Shown here: positions 8,226 to 16,454 of the stretch, piece by piece
Numbering within the stretch: the stretch's first letter is position 1
Layout: each line of letters opens with the position of its first letter
Assembly: GCA_019314105.1 (NCBI GenBank)
Contig: JAFCZY010000002.1
Span: 1-19,453 of the forward strand
Direction: 5' to 3'
Length of the DNA: 19,453 bases
From: Deltaproteobacteria bacterium
GTDB lineage: Bacteria > Desulfobacterota > Desulfobacteria > Desulfobacterales > Desulfobacteraceae
Program-made: the position numbers and the translations under genes
Notes under the pieces: generated by a model
What the model was told of the DNA's origin: nothing
Seen by the model: only the letters and a program-made list of their open reading frames with translations
Database searches by the model: none

Positions 8226-9740
8226 TTATGGTTTGCACAAAGACGGCTCTTTCCCCAAGGCAAAATACATAGGGAATTCAATGATAAAGGTTGTCCCTTT
8301 TGATCCTGTTTTTTTGACAGAAATTTTCGCCTCGTGTTCTTCAATAATACCATAAACAATGCTCAGGCCAAGCCCCGTACTTTTGCCAACTTCTTTTGTC
8401 GTAAAAAAAGGATCAAATATTTTAGATAAATCCTTATGGGATATGCCTTTCCCCTCATCCTTTACTTCCAGAAAAATTTTCTTAAGCGTCTTGTCCTTAT
8501 ATGAAGTCAGAGTAATGGTACCGGCTCCGTTCATGGCATCTGCCGCATTTATCACCAGGTTAATAAATACCTGATTGAGTTTACTGGTATCTGCATTGAT
8601 GATCATCATTTCATCAGACAGATGTTTTTTAATTTTTATATTCCTGAATTTTTTCTGGTCCCTGATCAATGTCAAGCTCTGTTCGAGGATTTCATTGAGT
8701 TGAACGATAGTTTTATCAGATCCTGAACTGCGGCTATATACCAGTAGACTTTTAACAATTTCTTTGCATCGGTTAGCATCTTCAAGGATATATTCAAGAT
8801 CTTCACGCATGGCATCATCAATATCATCCCGTTCTAAAAGAAGGCTTGCATAAAACAGCACACCCGTCAATGGATTATTGATTTCATGGGCGACTCCAGC
8901 AGATAACTGACCAAGGGAGGCCATTTTTTCAGATTGTGCCAGCTGTTTTTGGGCGACTTTCAGCTCTTTTTCAACATTTCCTTTATCTTTTAAGTCATTA
9001 TAAATTGCCATCGTGGCAGATTCATTCCCTTTTTCATCATAGATGATAGCGGCGGACATCTCAACTTGAATTTGTTCGCCATGAGAGGTAACAATGGTTG
9101 TCCTTGGAATCAAAATCTTTCCCTTACCCCCAATCTTTTCATCCCTGAGTATTCTCATTATTTCTTTGGCTTTACCCGGTGGATATAATTGTTCTGTATG
9201 TTTTATTTTGCCTTCCCCACCATTATAGTCGCCAAACAATTCTTTTGCCACTGAGTTCATTACATTGATATTGCCCTGCCGGTCTGCAGCAACAATAGCG
9301 CTTGCAGAAGAGTGAATAACCTGAGTGATAAATTCTTTCGCGCCATGCAACTGGGTTTCAAGGGCTTTGGCGTGGGTAATATCCCATATGCTGCTAATCA
9401 CATAAGCCACCTCCCCGGTTTCATCAAAAATAGGGGAAAAAACCCTCTCCTCCCATCGATAATGATGTTTTATTGTATGTTTGTGGACCTTTTTATCTTT
9501 TATGACTTTGGAGATAGAACACTGGTCTGAATTACAGGGAGTATCTTTATATAAAAACATATGAAAACACTTTTTCCCAAAAATTTCCTTAAAGGAGAGA
9601 TTAAAGGTTTCATAAAATTTTTTATTGGCACCCACTAGGGTTTTATCAGGAGAAATAATAACGCTGGGATATGAGAGGGAATCAAATATCCTGATCCGCC
9701 AATACATTTCATCCACTGATAGGTCTAAATATTTTTTCAT
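8226..9740 (-). CDS. PAS-PAS sensor histidine kinase (NtrB-like, cytoplasmic)
   Basis: The protein has 504 residues and no transmembrane segment. A first PAS domain (about 15-125) carries Cys58, Cys69 and Cys74 in a CFHM...PCNSDQC pattern. This pattern is seen in PAS domains of anaerobes and may bind a cofactor or metal, which is inference. A second PAS domain lies at about 135-250, followed by a short coiled linker. HisKA has His285 in GVAHEINNPL. The HATPase core has INLVINAADAM, DEGKGIS and STGLGLSIV. The class resembles kinases that act on stand-alone or NtrC-type regulators. No REC domain is fused, so the free receiver two genes upstream (11212-10826) is the natural partner candidate. 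The start ATG has only a weak ribosome binding site. Confidence 0.92.
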   Translation of the reverse strand: MKKYLDLSVDEMYWRIRIFDSLSYPSVIISPDKTLVGANKKFYETFNLSFKEIFGKKCFHMFLYKDTPCNSDQCSISKVIKDKKVHKHTIKHHYRWEERVFSPIFDETGEVAYVISSIWDITHAKALETQLHGAKEFITQVIHSSASAIVAADRQGNINVMNSVAKELFGDYNGGEGKIKHTEQLYPPGKAKEIMRILRDEKIGGKGKILIPRTTIVTSHGEQIQVEMSAAIIYDEKGNESATMAIYNDLKDKGNVEKELKVAQKQLAQSEKMASLGQLSAGVAHEINNPLTGVLFYASLLLERDDIDDAMREDLEYILEDANRCKEIVKSLLVYSRSSGSDKTIVQLNEILEQSLTLIRDQKKFRNIKIKKHLSDEMMIINADTSKLNQVFINLVINAADAMNGAGTITLTSYKDKTLKKIFLEVKDEGKGISHKDLSKIFDPFFTTKEVGKSTGLGLSIVYGIIEEHEAKISVKKTGSKGTTFIIEFPMYFALGKEPSLCKP

Positions 9741-9780
9741 GCGATTCTTATTTTTCTCCCACTATCCTTTATTGATCTGA

Positions 9781-10848
9781 TCATGGTATTTCAAACACAT
9801 TTTTTAATATTTTTTTTGCTTCTTTTCCCTTGCCTTCAGGCAGGACAATTCCAATACTGGCACCTGTACAGCCTGTCTGCAAAACCGGGATTGATTTTTT
9901 CGACAGGCAATTCAATGCCCTGCTGATAATACTGTGTCTGTCGCCGAAATGAGGGCCATGAAAACTGAGCAACTCTGCGGTACAGGTTTGACGGGCAGGG
10001 ATATCCAGCGATTTTTCCGTCAATAAAAACAGGTGTATTTGCTCAGAAGATGTCATAACTGCGGATATATAGAAAAATTTGTTTTCTTTATTTTTTAAGG
10101 ATTGAATCTTTTGTCCGTATTCAGCCAGTTGGTTAAAAGAAAAGAGATAAGAACAAAGATGCAAATCAGACACCAGTGTGATCCCATAGGTCTTTATTTT
10201 CTTTTCCACATAGGTGGCACGGGTTTCAGGATATTTTCTTTTCAAAAATTGAGTCTGTTCAATGTTTTCTTCCTGCTCAAATGGAACATGGGATGGGGGC
10301 AAATCAAAATTCTTGGAAAGGATATTAATAATAGCATCGCAATCGATTTGATCAACAATAAATGTCAGCAGTGCATTTGAAGAAATCAGACATTGAAAAG
10401 ATACTCTCCGGCTTCCCAAAAGATACAGGAGGAAACCCAAAGGTTGCAACCTGTAATGATGGGGATATATGGATATGGTACAAACATTCGTATGATAATT
10501 CCATCCGCCGCTCTGACGGGATACCCGTTTGAAATATTTTGAAGCAATCGTTCCTGAAACAAAGGTTTTGCCATTATCAATAGTACTTAAGGTCATGGAG
10601 ATCATGTTAATCCCCATGGATGCCAGTACCTGATAGAGGGGTGCACAGGACTGATTCTGTCTGTCACCATATGCATGGGTTACCTGAACATAATTTTTGT
10701 TCAGACGAATTCCATTTATTTTTACTTTTTCCATTATTTCCAAATCTGGAAAATTCTGCGGCATCATATATTCAACATGACGGGGAAGATAAATTTTTTC
10801 CCCGCCATATTCTTTTTTTATAATGCTATCTGCAATGGTCCTGAACAA
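9781..10848 (-). CDS. ACT-repeat protein resembling the regulatory half of aspartokinase, no kinase domain
   Basis: The 355 residues have no amino-acid kinase domain. Several ACT-like segments can be picked out: about 43-103 (VQVTHAYGDRQNQ...GINMISMTLSTI), 120-180 (VCTISIYPHH...VDQIDCDAIINIL), 218-282, and 297-355 (GDRHSIISRALNCLSKKSIPV then QTGCTGASIGIVLPEG). ACT domains usually bind amino acids or other small ligands and regulate a partner, so a sensory or adaptor role is inferred. The longest frame starts with TTG at 10848, 23 bp inside the end of the receiver gene. The first ATG pair is at residues 28-29 but has no ribosome binding site, so translational coupling from the TTG is preferred with moderate certainty. 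Its place between a receiver and a sensor kinase supports a signalling job. Confidence 0.75.
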   Translation of the reverse strand: MFRTIADSIIKKEYGGEKIYLPRHVEYMMPQNFPDLEIMEKVKINGIRLNKNYVQVTHAYGDRQNQSCAPLYQVLASMGINMISMTLSTIDNGKTFVSGTIASKYFKRVSRQSGGWNYHTNVCTISIYPHHYRLQPLGFLLYLLGSRRVSFQCLISSNALLTFIVDQIDCDAIINILSKNFDLPPSHVPFEQEENIEQTQFLKRKYPETRATYVEKKIKTYGITLVSDLHLCSYLFSFNQLAEYGQKIQSLKNKENKFFYISAVMTSSEQIHLFLLTEKSLDIPARQTCTAELLSFHGPHFGDRHSIISRALNCLSKKSIPVLQTGCTGASIGIVLPEGKGKEAKKILKNVFEIP

Positions 10849-11212
10849 TTTCCATTAATTTATCCAGATCAATGGGTTTGGGGATATAATCATCCGCCAA
10901 AGTTGTTTTGCCATCATGATGGGTATAGCTGGTTGTTTTTACGGAATCTGCCACAGCAGTCAAGAGGACAACGACAATATTTTTAAGCGTATCGTTGTTT
11001 TTAATATCATCACAGACTTCCCAACCATTTTTTCTTGGCATCATTACATCAAGAATAACAAGAATGGGTTTCTCCTCTTTTATTTTTTCCATGGCTTCTT
11101 CACCATCATACGCCTTGGCAACCCTATACTCCAAAGATTCCAATTTCATGGAAACCGCTTCCACCAAATCGGGATCATCATCTACGACTAAAATAAGTTG
11201 TTTCTCACTCAT
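10826..11212 (-). CDS. Stand-alone receiver-domain response regulator
   Basis: This is a single REC domain of 128 residues with no output domain. It shows the acidic pair in VVDDDPD (Asp11-Asp12), phospho-acceptor Asp55 in VILDVMMPRKNG, Thr85 and Lys112 in YIPKPID. The loop between Thr and Lys (VADSVKTTSYTHHDGKTTLADD) is several residues longer than in CheY. Two ATGs are possible. AAGGAG lies 8 bases before the inner one (11212) but only 2 bases before the outer one (11218), so the inner start is chosen. It lies 54 bp behind metF1 and overlaps the ACT gene. It is probably phosphorylated by one of the two kinases downstream; its target is unknown. Confidence 0.9.
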   Translation of the reverse strand: MSEKQLILVVDDDPDLVEAVSMKLESLEYRVAKAYDGEEAMEKIKEEKPILVILDVMMPRKNGWEVCDDIKNNDTLKNIVVVLLTAVADSVKTTSYTHHDGKTTLADDYIPKPIDLDKLMEIVQDHCR

Positions 11213-11266
11213 TGTCATTACTCCTTTTTATTATCCCTTTTTTTTATTATCAGGATTTTTTTATTC

Positions 11267-12190
11267 CTATAGCACAGGTCGGGGGAATAATCCCGCTTTT
11301 TCTACAATTTGAGGGACCTTTTCTTCCCATTCAATGGCCATGATATGAAATCCGTGTACCCCCTTAACTTCTTTTAATCGTTGAATGGATTCTATGGCTA
11401 TTTTTATGCCTTCTTCAGGCTGCTCTTCCTTTGAAACGCCTGCCATGCGTTTGATCACTTCATCCGGTACATCCATTCCCGGCACTTTGTTTTTCATATA
11501 TCTTGCCATCCCGGCTGATTTCATGGGAGTGATTCCAGCTAAGAGATGCACCTGTTGATCAAGACCTCTGTCACACACCATTTCCATATATTTTTCAAAT
11601 TTATCCAAGTTAAAAATGCACTGAGTCTGGATAAAATCCGCCCCCGCCTTTACTTTTTTAGCCAGTCGCATCACCCTGAGTTCAAACGGATCAGCAAAGG
11701 GGTTTGCTGCAGCCCCGATAAACATTTTGGGTGGGGTTTTAATCTCTGCACCGCCCTGGAACTTGCCTTCGTCCCGCATTTTTTTAACGGTCTGCACCAG
11801 TTGAACGGAATCAAGATCAAAGACACCATTGGCCATGGGATGATCACCGAATTTTACATGATCGCCTGATAGACACATCATGGTATTAATTCCCATGGAA
11901 TAGGCACCGATGATATCGCTTTGCATGGCCAGACGATTCCGGTCCCGGACAACCATCTGCAAAATGGGATCTAATCCCATCTGTTTGATAATGACACCGG
12001 CTGCCCAACTGGACATTCGTACCATGGCGGTCTGATTGTCCGTTACATTAATCGCATCAACATGATCTTTTATAAGAGTGGCCTTTTGCCTTACCTTTTC
12101 AGGAATTGCACCGCGGGGAGGACCGACTTCGGAGGTTACCGCAAGGGCTCCTGAGGTCAATACTTTTTCCAGTTTGCTTTCAGTTTTCAT
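11267..12190 (-). CDS. metF: Methylenetetrahydrofolate reductase family protein (MetF-like 1)
   Basis: This is a flavin TIM-barrel protein of the MTHFR family, 307 residues. It is expected to interconvert methylene-THF and methyl-THF. It carries SEVGPPRG with Glu21 at the position of the catalytic Glu of MetF, and LSGDHVKFGDHP with Asp110 in the flavin-binding GD motif. RDRNRLAMQSD is shared with the second paralogue in this window. The start was chosen at ATG 12190 because it overlaps the metV stop (ATGA) and has GGGAGG upstream; a longer frame from 12247 would overlap metV by about 60 bases. It is the fifth gene of the HdrA cluster. Direct NAD(P)H use is unlikely; electrons probably pass via MetV/HdrA, by analogy with acetogen MetVF. 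Confidence 0.9.
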   Translation of the reverse strand: MKTESKLEKVLTSGALAVTSEVGPPRGAIPEKVRQKATLIKDHVDAINVTDNQTAMVRMSSWAAGVIIKQMGLDPILQMVVRDRNRLAMQSDIIGAYSMGINTMMCLSGDHVKFGDHPMANGVFDLDSVQLVQTVKKMRDEGKFQGGAEIKTPPKMFIGAAANPFADPFELRVMRLAKKVKAGADFIQTQCIFNLDKFEKYMEMVCDRGLDQQVHLLAGITPMKSAGMARYMKNKVPGMDVPDEVIKRMAGVSKEEQPEEGIKIAIESIQRLKEVKGVHGFHIMAIEWEEKVPQIVEKAGLFPRPVL

Positions 12191-12855
12191 AATGACAAAT
12201 CCTCCCTGATTATTTTTCTGGGTCCGCCGCCGCCTGCCGGTCTCCAATCTTTGGCTTCCATAATTTCTTCATACCGGTTTTCCATGCCAAGAGCCTTTAA
12301 TCTTTCCCAGATCAAACACCAGGCACACTCAACATCTGGAGAAATTTCACACATGCCGTTGGAGGTTCCGCCGCAGGGACCGTTGAGCAGATGTTTGGAA
12401 CATCTTGCCACAGGGCAGATGCCACCGGTGATACCCAACATACAGTCTCCACACCCCTTGCATCTTTCAACCCAGACGCCCTGGGATTCCGAAGCGCCCA
12501 TAAATTTTGTATTTACGGCAGGGAAAACCGGTTTTTCTTTATATCGTTCTGCAATGGTCTGAACACCGCATCCGCAGGCCATAGAAAGGATGGCATCTGC
12601 TCTGTCAATTTCAGACACAAGCTCTTCTACATATTCAGGGTCACATTGTCTTTCAAGAGTCATCTCTTTAATATCAATGGTACGGCCCTGTTTTAAAAAA
12701 TGCAGGTTAAGGGCTGATGCCAGAAGTCCGACTTCTTTTCTTCCACCGGCCGAACATACGGTCACACATTCATTACACCCCACCAGAAGGATACGGTCAT
12801 AGGGGGATATATATGCTATGATTTCATTTAAAGGTTTTTGTTCTGCTGTTATCAT
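12187..12855 (-). CDS. metV: MetV-like methylenetetrahydrofolate reductase zinc/Fe-S subunit
   Basis: The 222 residues contain 15 cysteines: Cys27, 30, 34, 71, 94, 96, 132, 135, 138, 147, 152, 161, 169, 177 and 180. The block RCKGCGDCMLGITGGICPVARCSK and the following LNGPCGG with CEISPDVECAWC are typical of the MTHFR C-terminal (MetV) family. That family partners with MetF in acetogens and carries metal or Fe-S centres. It is predicted to bring electrons to or from MetF. GGAG precedes the start by about 8 bases. It sits 27 bp behind mvhD and overlaps metF1 by 4 bases (ATGA), so the two should be translationally coupled and made in equal amounts. Confidence 0.9.
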   Translation of the reverse strand: MITAEQKPLNEIIAYISPYDRILLVGCNECVTVCSAGGRKEVGLLASALNLHFLKQGRTIDIKEMTLERQCDPEYVEELVSEIDRADAILSMACGCGVQTIAERYKEKPVFPAVNTKFMGASESQGVWVERCKGCGDCMLGITGGICPVARCSKHLLNGPCGGTSNGMCEISPDVECAWCLIWERLKALGMENRYEEIMEAKDWRPAGGGGPRKIIREDLSL

Positions 12856-12882
12856 ATTCTTGTCTCCGAAGATTTAAATTTA

Positions 12883-13326
12883 TCAGCTGACTGCTTTTTG
12901 ATTTTTATTTATATTCATATGTTTAATGGGATTGGGTCCCAGTTGTTTAATTTTTTGGGTGAATTCCAGCGCAGTACGGGCAAAAAATTCACCCATTCCT
13001 GCCGACATATTCATCATTGCCACTCGTTCGGGTTCCCATCCTAACTCTTCCAGGTATTTTTGTACATATTCAACTCTGTGTCTGGCCCGGGTATTTCCAT
13101 TCTTAAAATGGCAGTCTCCTTCGAGGCATCCGGCCACATAAACGCCATCTGCACCTTTTTCAAGGGCTTTCATAATATGAATGGCATCCACCTTGCCTGT
13201 GCAGGGGATCCGAATTATTTTTACATTTGACGGATAAGATATCCGTTTGCTGCCTGCCATATCAGCTGCCGTATAGGCACAATAATGACAGCAAAATGCG
13301 ACAATTTCCGGTTCAAAATTTTCCAT
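12883..13326 (-). CDS. mvhD: MvhD/FlpD-type hydrogenase-heterodisulfide reductase iron-sulfur subunit
   Basis: This is a 147-residue member of the MvhD (FlpD) family, which carries a [2Fe-2S] centre and delivers electrons to HdrA. Candidate ligands are Cys12, Cys13 and Cys16 in AFCCHYCAY, Cys42 in IPCTGKVD, and Cys67 and Cys72 in AGCLEGDCHF. The HFKNGNTRARHRVEYV segment is characteristic of the family. Its ATG shares one base with the hdrA stop (TAATG), and GGAGG lies about 9 bases upstream inside hdrA, so synthesis is coupled to HdrA. No hydrogenase (MvhAG) genes are present, so MvhD here probably links HdrA to MetV/MetF or to an unknown donor. Confidence 0.93.
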   Translation of the reverse strand: MENFEPEIVAFCCHYCAYTAADMAGSKRISYPSNVKIIRIPCTGKVDAIHIMKALEKGADGVYVAGCLEGDCHFKNGNTRARHRVEYVQKYLEELGWEPERVAMMNMSAGMGEFFARTALEFTQKIKQLGPNPIKHMNINKNQKAVS

Positions 13327-16300
13327 TAGTTCATTCCTCCAAACAACCCGTCTAATTTGGCCATAATCTGATCATCTTCAAAGGCAAGTAATTGAATCGC
13401 CTTTGCCGGACAATCCGCTGCACAGACACCACATCCCTGACATTTTGCCGGATCAATATATGAATACCCGTCTTCATTAATATACGGGATACTGAAGGGA
13501 CAAGCACGAACACAGATCAGACAGGCAGCACATTTAGTCCCATCCACTTTAGCAATGGACGCACCCAGGTTGATTTCTTTTTTAGCCAGAAGGGTTTGTG
13601 CCCGTCCTGCTGCTGCATAGGCCTGAGTAATACTTTCTCGGATTGTCTTAGGAGAATGCGTTGTTCCGGCTATGAAAAATCCTCTGACAGACATGTCAAC
13701 GGGTCGCAGTTTTACATGATCTTCGAGAAAATAATGATCCAGAGTTCTTGGTAAGTGAAACATCATGGACAGATCTTCTGTGGTTTCATCATCTGCAACC
13801 ATTCCCGTACTCAAGGCAAGACAATCTGTTTCAAATTGAATTTTTCGGCCAAGGATCATATCATCTACAAAAACAGATACCCGGTCATTCTCAACCCATA
13901 CTTCCGGTTTGTTGTCTATAGAAAACTTGATAAATTTTATATCCAGGTTCCGGGCTTCTCTGTAATAATCTTCCTGAAACCCATAGGTGCGAATATCTCT
14001 ATATAAAATAAAAATCTGTATGTCAGGATCAATGGCTTTAATGCGCAGGGCATTCTTTATGGCCGTCTGACAACAAATTCTTGAACAATTGGGGTTTTCA
14101 GGTTCTCTTGAGCCGACACACTGAATCATGACCACCTGGTTCATGGCTTTTATTTTTTCAGGATCATCTTCAATTAATGCATCAAGATCAAATTGGGTTA
14201 CAATACTGTTATGGGTTCCCAGACCATATGCGTCAGGGCGGTTTTGCAAAGCCCCTGTGGCAAGGATGGTCACTCCGTGATCCAACTGCATATAGTTCAT
14301 TCTCGGGCCTGACTGGATGCCGGTTTTAAATCGTCCCGGTATTCCGGAATGATCAACAATAATAGACCGTGTTAATACCTGAATATTTTCATGGGCTGTT
14401 ACATCATCAATCAATTGATTCATGAACGGCCCCACATCATCCCCTTCGATTGTTTTTCGGATGGATTTTGCCAATCCACCCAAAACCGGGGCTCTTTCCA
14501 CAAGATAAACTTTAACTCCCTGACCGGCCAGTTGAAGAGCGGCTGTCATTCCAGTGACGCCGCCCCCCACAACCAATGCGTTTTGGTTCATGGGCAAGGT
14601 CTGATCCATGAGCGGACGACTTTTGCGAACACCGCTGATACCGATTCCAAGAAGTTTAAACGCCTTGTCTAAGGCTTCTTTCGGCTGACCCATATGGGCC
14701 CATGTATTCTGATCCCTTAGGTTAACGATTTCCACCAGATATTTATTTAATCCTGCCCGCCGCATCAGATCCTGAAATTTGGTTTCGTGGGTTCTGGGCG
14801 AACACCCGCCAATCACTACTCGATTTAAATTATTCGTTTTAATCGATGCTTCAATCAGCGCCATGGAATCACTGCTGCAACCGTATCCCACCGCCTGAGA
14901 TACAACGACATCAGTTCTTGTGCCGGCAAATTCCACCAGCTTATCAACATCGACCACACCGCCGATATCCAATCCACAGTCACAGATAAAAACGCCAATC
15001 TTTGGTTCTTCTCCTGAAACATCCCGTTCAGGCACAAAGGTGTTTTCATCCTCCGGCATATCCATTATTGCGGGAAGATCAGAGGCTGCCATACTTGCAG
15101 CAGCACTTGCCTGAACCATTGTTTCAGGGATATCTTTCGGACTTTCAACCACACCGCAGACATAGATACCTGGTTTTGATGTTACCACCGGGTTAAAATG
15201 ATCTGTTTTTGCAAAATTATGGGGATTTAATTCAATCCCTAATCGATTGGCAAGATCAATGGTCGTTTCAGGAATTCTGAATCCGGTTGATAATACAACC
15301 ATATCAAACTCTTCAGTTTTTTGAAGGGCTGCTTCTTCCACGGCATAGGTAATAGAAAGATCTTTGGTTTTGCTGTTTTCAATAATGGAATGCGGTCGAC
15401 TGCGGATCATCCGGATGCCGTAATCATTTTTAGCCCGATTCAGATAGAGTTCATAATCTTTGCCAAAGGTCCGCATATCCATATAAAAGATAGTGGTCTC
15501 AATACTTTCAGCAAACCGTTCTTTTGTGACCATGGCTTCTTTGAGTGCATACATACAGCAAACCCCGGAGCAATAGGGCACATCCGCTTTATTTATCCCT
15601 CTTGAGCCGACACACTGAATCCATGCCACTTTTTGGGGACGTTTTTTATCCGATACCCGTACAAGATCGCCTTGAAAAGGACCGGATGCTGACATGATTC
15701 GTTCATATTCCAAACCCGTCACGACATTTTCAAATTGTCCGCTGCCAAAATTGTCCAATACCGAAGGATCAAACATTTCAGCACCAACGCTTAACACAAT
15801 AGATGCCACATCGATTACAATTTTCTTTTGCGTGTCATCCGAAATAATTGCATCGGCTTTACACACTTTTTTTAACGCTGTGATATCCGTTATTTTTTCT
15901 ATATCAATAGAAAAAGCATAGGGGGTTGCCTGGGGATATCGCATACAGGTCGGTGCACGTGGATCAAGCCCGGGGGTAAAACGAACTGCTTCAGGGAAAT
16001 GCTTATAACACTCTCCACAGGCGGTGCATTTGTCCATATCAATATATCTTGGCTCAGTAACAAGTGTGGCTTTAAAATTACCTGTTTCACCGGTTAATTG
16101 CTCAAGTTGGGTCATGGGTTTTAAATCTAGATGAATTTGTCTTGTATTTTCGGATAAATGGGGAGATATCGTACATAAATCACAATTATTGGTTGGAAAA
16201 GTTCTATCTAGCTGGGTCATCAACCCGCCAATGGAATATGATTTATCAATCAGTATAACATTTCTGCGGGATTCAGCTAAATCCAACGCAGATCGAATAC

Positions 16301-16376
16301 CTCCGACACCACCGCCAATAACAAGCACGCTCTTGTCGTTTGATTTATTGTCTTCACTATTTTTAAGCTTTTGCAT
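13326..16376 (-). CDS. hdrA: Giant tandem HdrA-like flavin/Fe-S protein
   Basis: At 1016 residues this is far longer than standard HdrA and is built as two flavoprotein units. Unit 1 (about 16-435) has the FAD loop VIGGGVGGIRSA (Gly21-Gly26), Cys65/Cys68 in NNCDLCTISP, an Fe-S motif Cys117-Cys120-Cys123 in which the usual fourth Cys is Phe127, an extra Cys144, and QCVGSR (Cys255) with YCSGVCC (Cys269, 273, 274). Unit 2 (about 458-1016) starts with the HdrA N-domain (FICDCGLDIGG, Cys500, GGCSPRTHE). It then has a second FAD loop VVGGGVTGM, a second QCVGSR (Cys753; Cys764, 768, 769), and two ferredoxin motifs (Cys949/952/955/959 and Cys979/982/985/989). It is expected to split or merge electrons at a flavin and pass them to MvhD. 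The ribosome binding site is weak. The ORF is continuous, with no frameshift. Confidence 0.93.
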   Translation of the reverse strand: MQKLKNSEDNKSNDKSVLVIGGGVGGIRSALDLAESRRNVILIDKSYSIGGLMTQLDRTFPTNNCDLCTISPHLSENTRQIHLDLKPMTQLEQLTGETGNFKATLVTEPRYIDMDKCTACGECYKHFPEAVRFTPGLDPRAPTCMRYPQATPYAFSIDIEKITDITALKKVCKADAIISDDTQKKIVIDVASIVLSVGAEMFDPSVLDNFGSGQFENVVTGLEYERIMSASGPFQGDLVRVSDKKRPQKVAWIQCVGSRGINKADVPYCSGVCCMYALKEAMVTKERFAESIETTIFYMDMRTFGKDYELYLNRAKNDYGIRMIRSRPHSIIENSKTKDLSITYAVEEAALQKTEEFDMVVLSTGFRIPETTIDLANRLGIELNPHNFAKTDHFNPVVTSKPGIYVCGVVESPKDIPETMVQASAAASMAASDLPAIMDMPEDENTFVPERDVSGEEPKIGVFICDCGLDIGGVVDVDKLVEFAGTRTDVVVSQAVGYGCSSDSMALIEASIKTNNLNRVVIGGCSPRTHETKFQDLMRRAGLNKYLVEIVNLRDQNTWAHMGQPKEALDKAFKLLGIGISGVRKSRPLMDQTLPMNQNALVVGGGVTGMTAALQLAGQGVKVYLVERAPVLGGLAKSIRKTIEGDDVGPFMNQLIDDVTAHENIQVLTRSIIVDHSGIPGRFKTGIQSGPRMNYMQLDHGVTILATGALQNRPDAYGLGTHNSIVTQFDLDALIEDDPEKIKAMNQVVMIQCVGSREPENPNCSRICCQTAIKNALRIKAIDPDIQIFILYRDIRTYGFQEDYYREARNLDIKFIKFSIDNKPEVWVENDRVSVFVDDMILGRKIQFETDCLALSTGMVADDETTEDLSMMFHLPRTLDHYFLEDHVKLRPVDMSVRGFFIAGTTHSPKTIRESITQAYAAAGRAQTLLAKKEINLGASIAKVDGTKCAACLICVRACPFSIPYINEDGYSYIDPAKCQGCGVCAADCPAKAIQLLAFEDDQIMAKLDGLFGGMN

Positions 16377-16454
16377 TTGTAACCTGTTTTTATTTATGGG
16401 TATCCATCACCTGTGAAATTATTCGCACAGACAATAAAAATGAATTAATTTACA

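Noticed and set aside
12191..12247. Longer N-terminus of MetF-like 1 (METGRRRR...)
   Set aside because: The extra 19 residues are very basic, overlap the end of metV, and are not MTHFR-like. The ATGA overlap with a good ribosome binding site at 12190 is a better start.
13326..16376. The giant HdrA as an assembly or frameshift fusion of two genes
   Set aside because: The reading frame is continuous. The linker (about 435-458) is plausible protein, and the motifs of the two units are divergent and complementary rather than duplicated DNA.
16377..16454. Small hairpin (CTGTG/CACAG) between metF2 and hdrA as an intra-operon terminator or processing site
   Set aside because: It is only a 5-bp stem with a 10-base AT loop and no U-tract; too weak to call.
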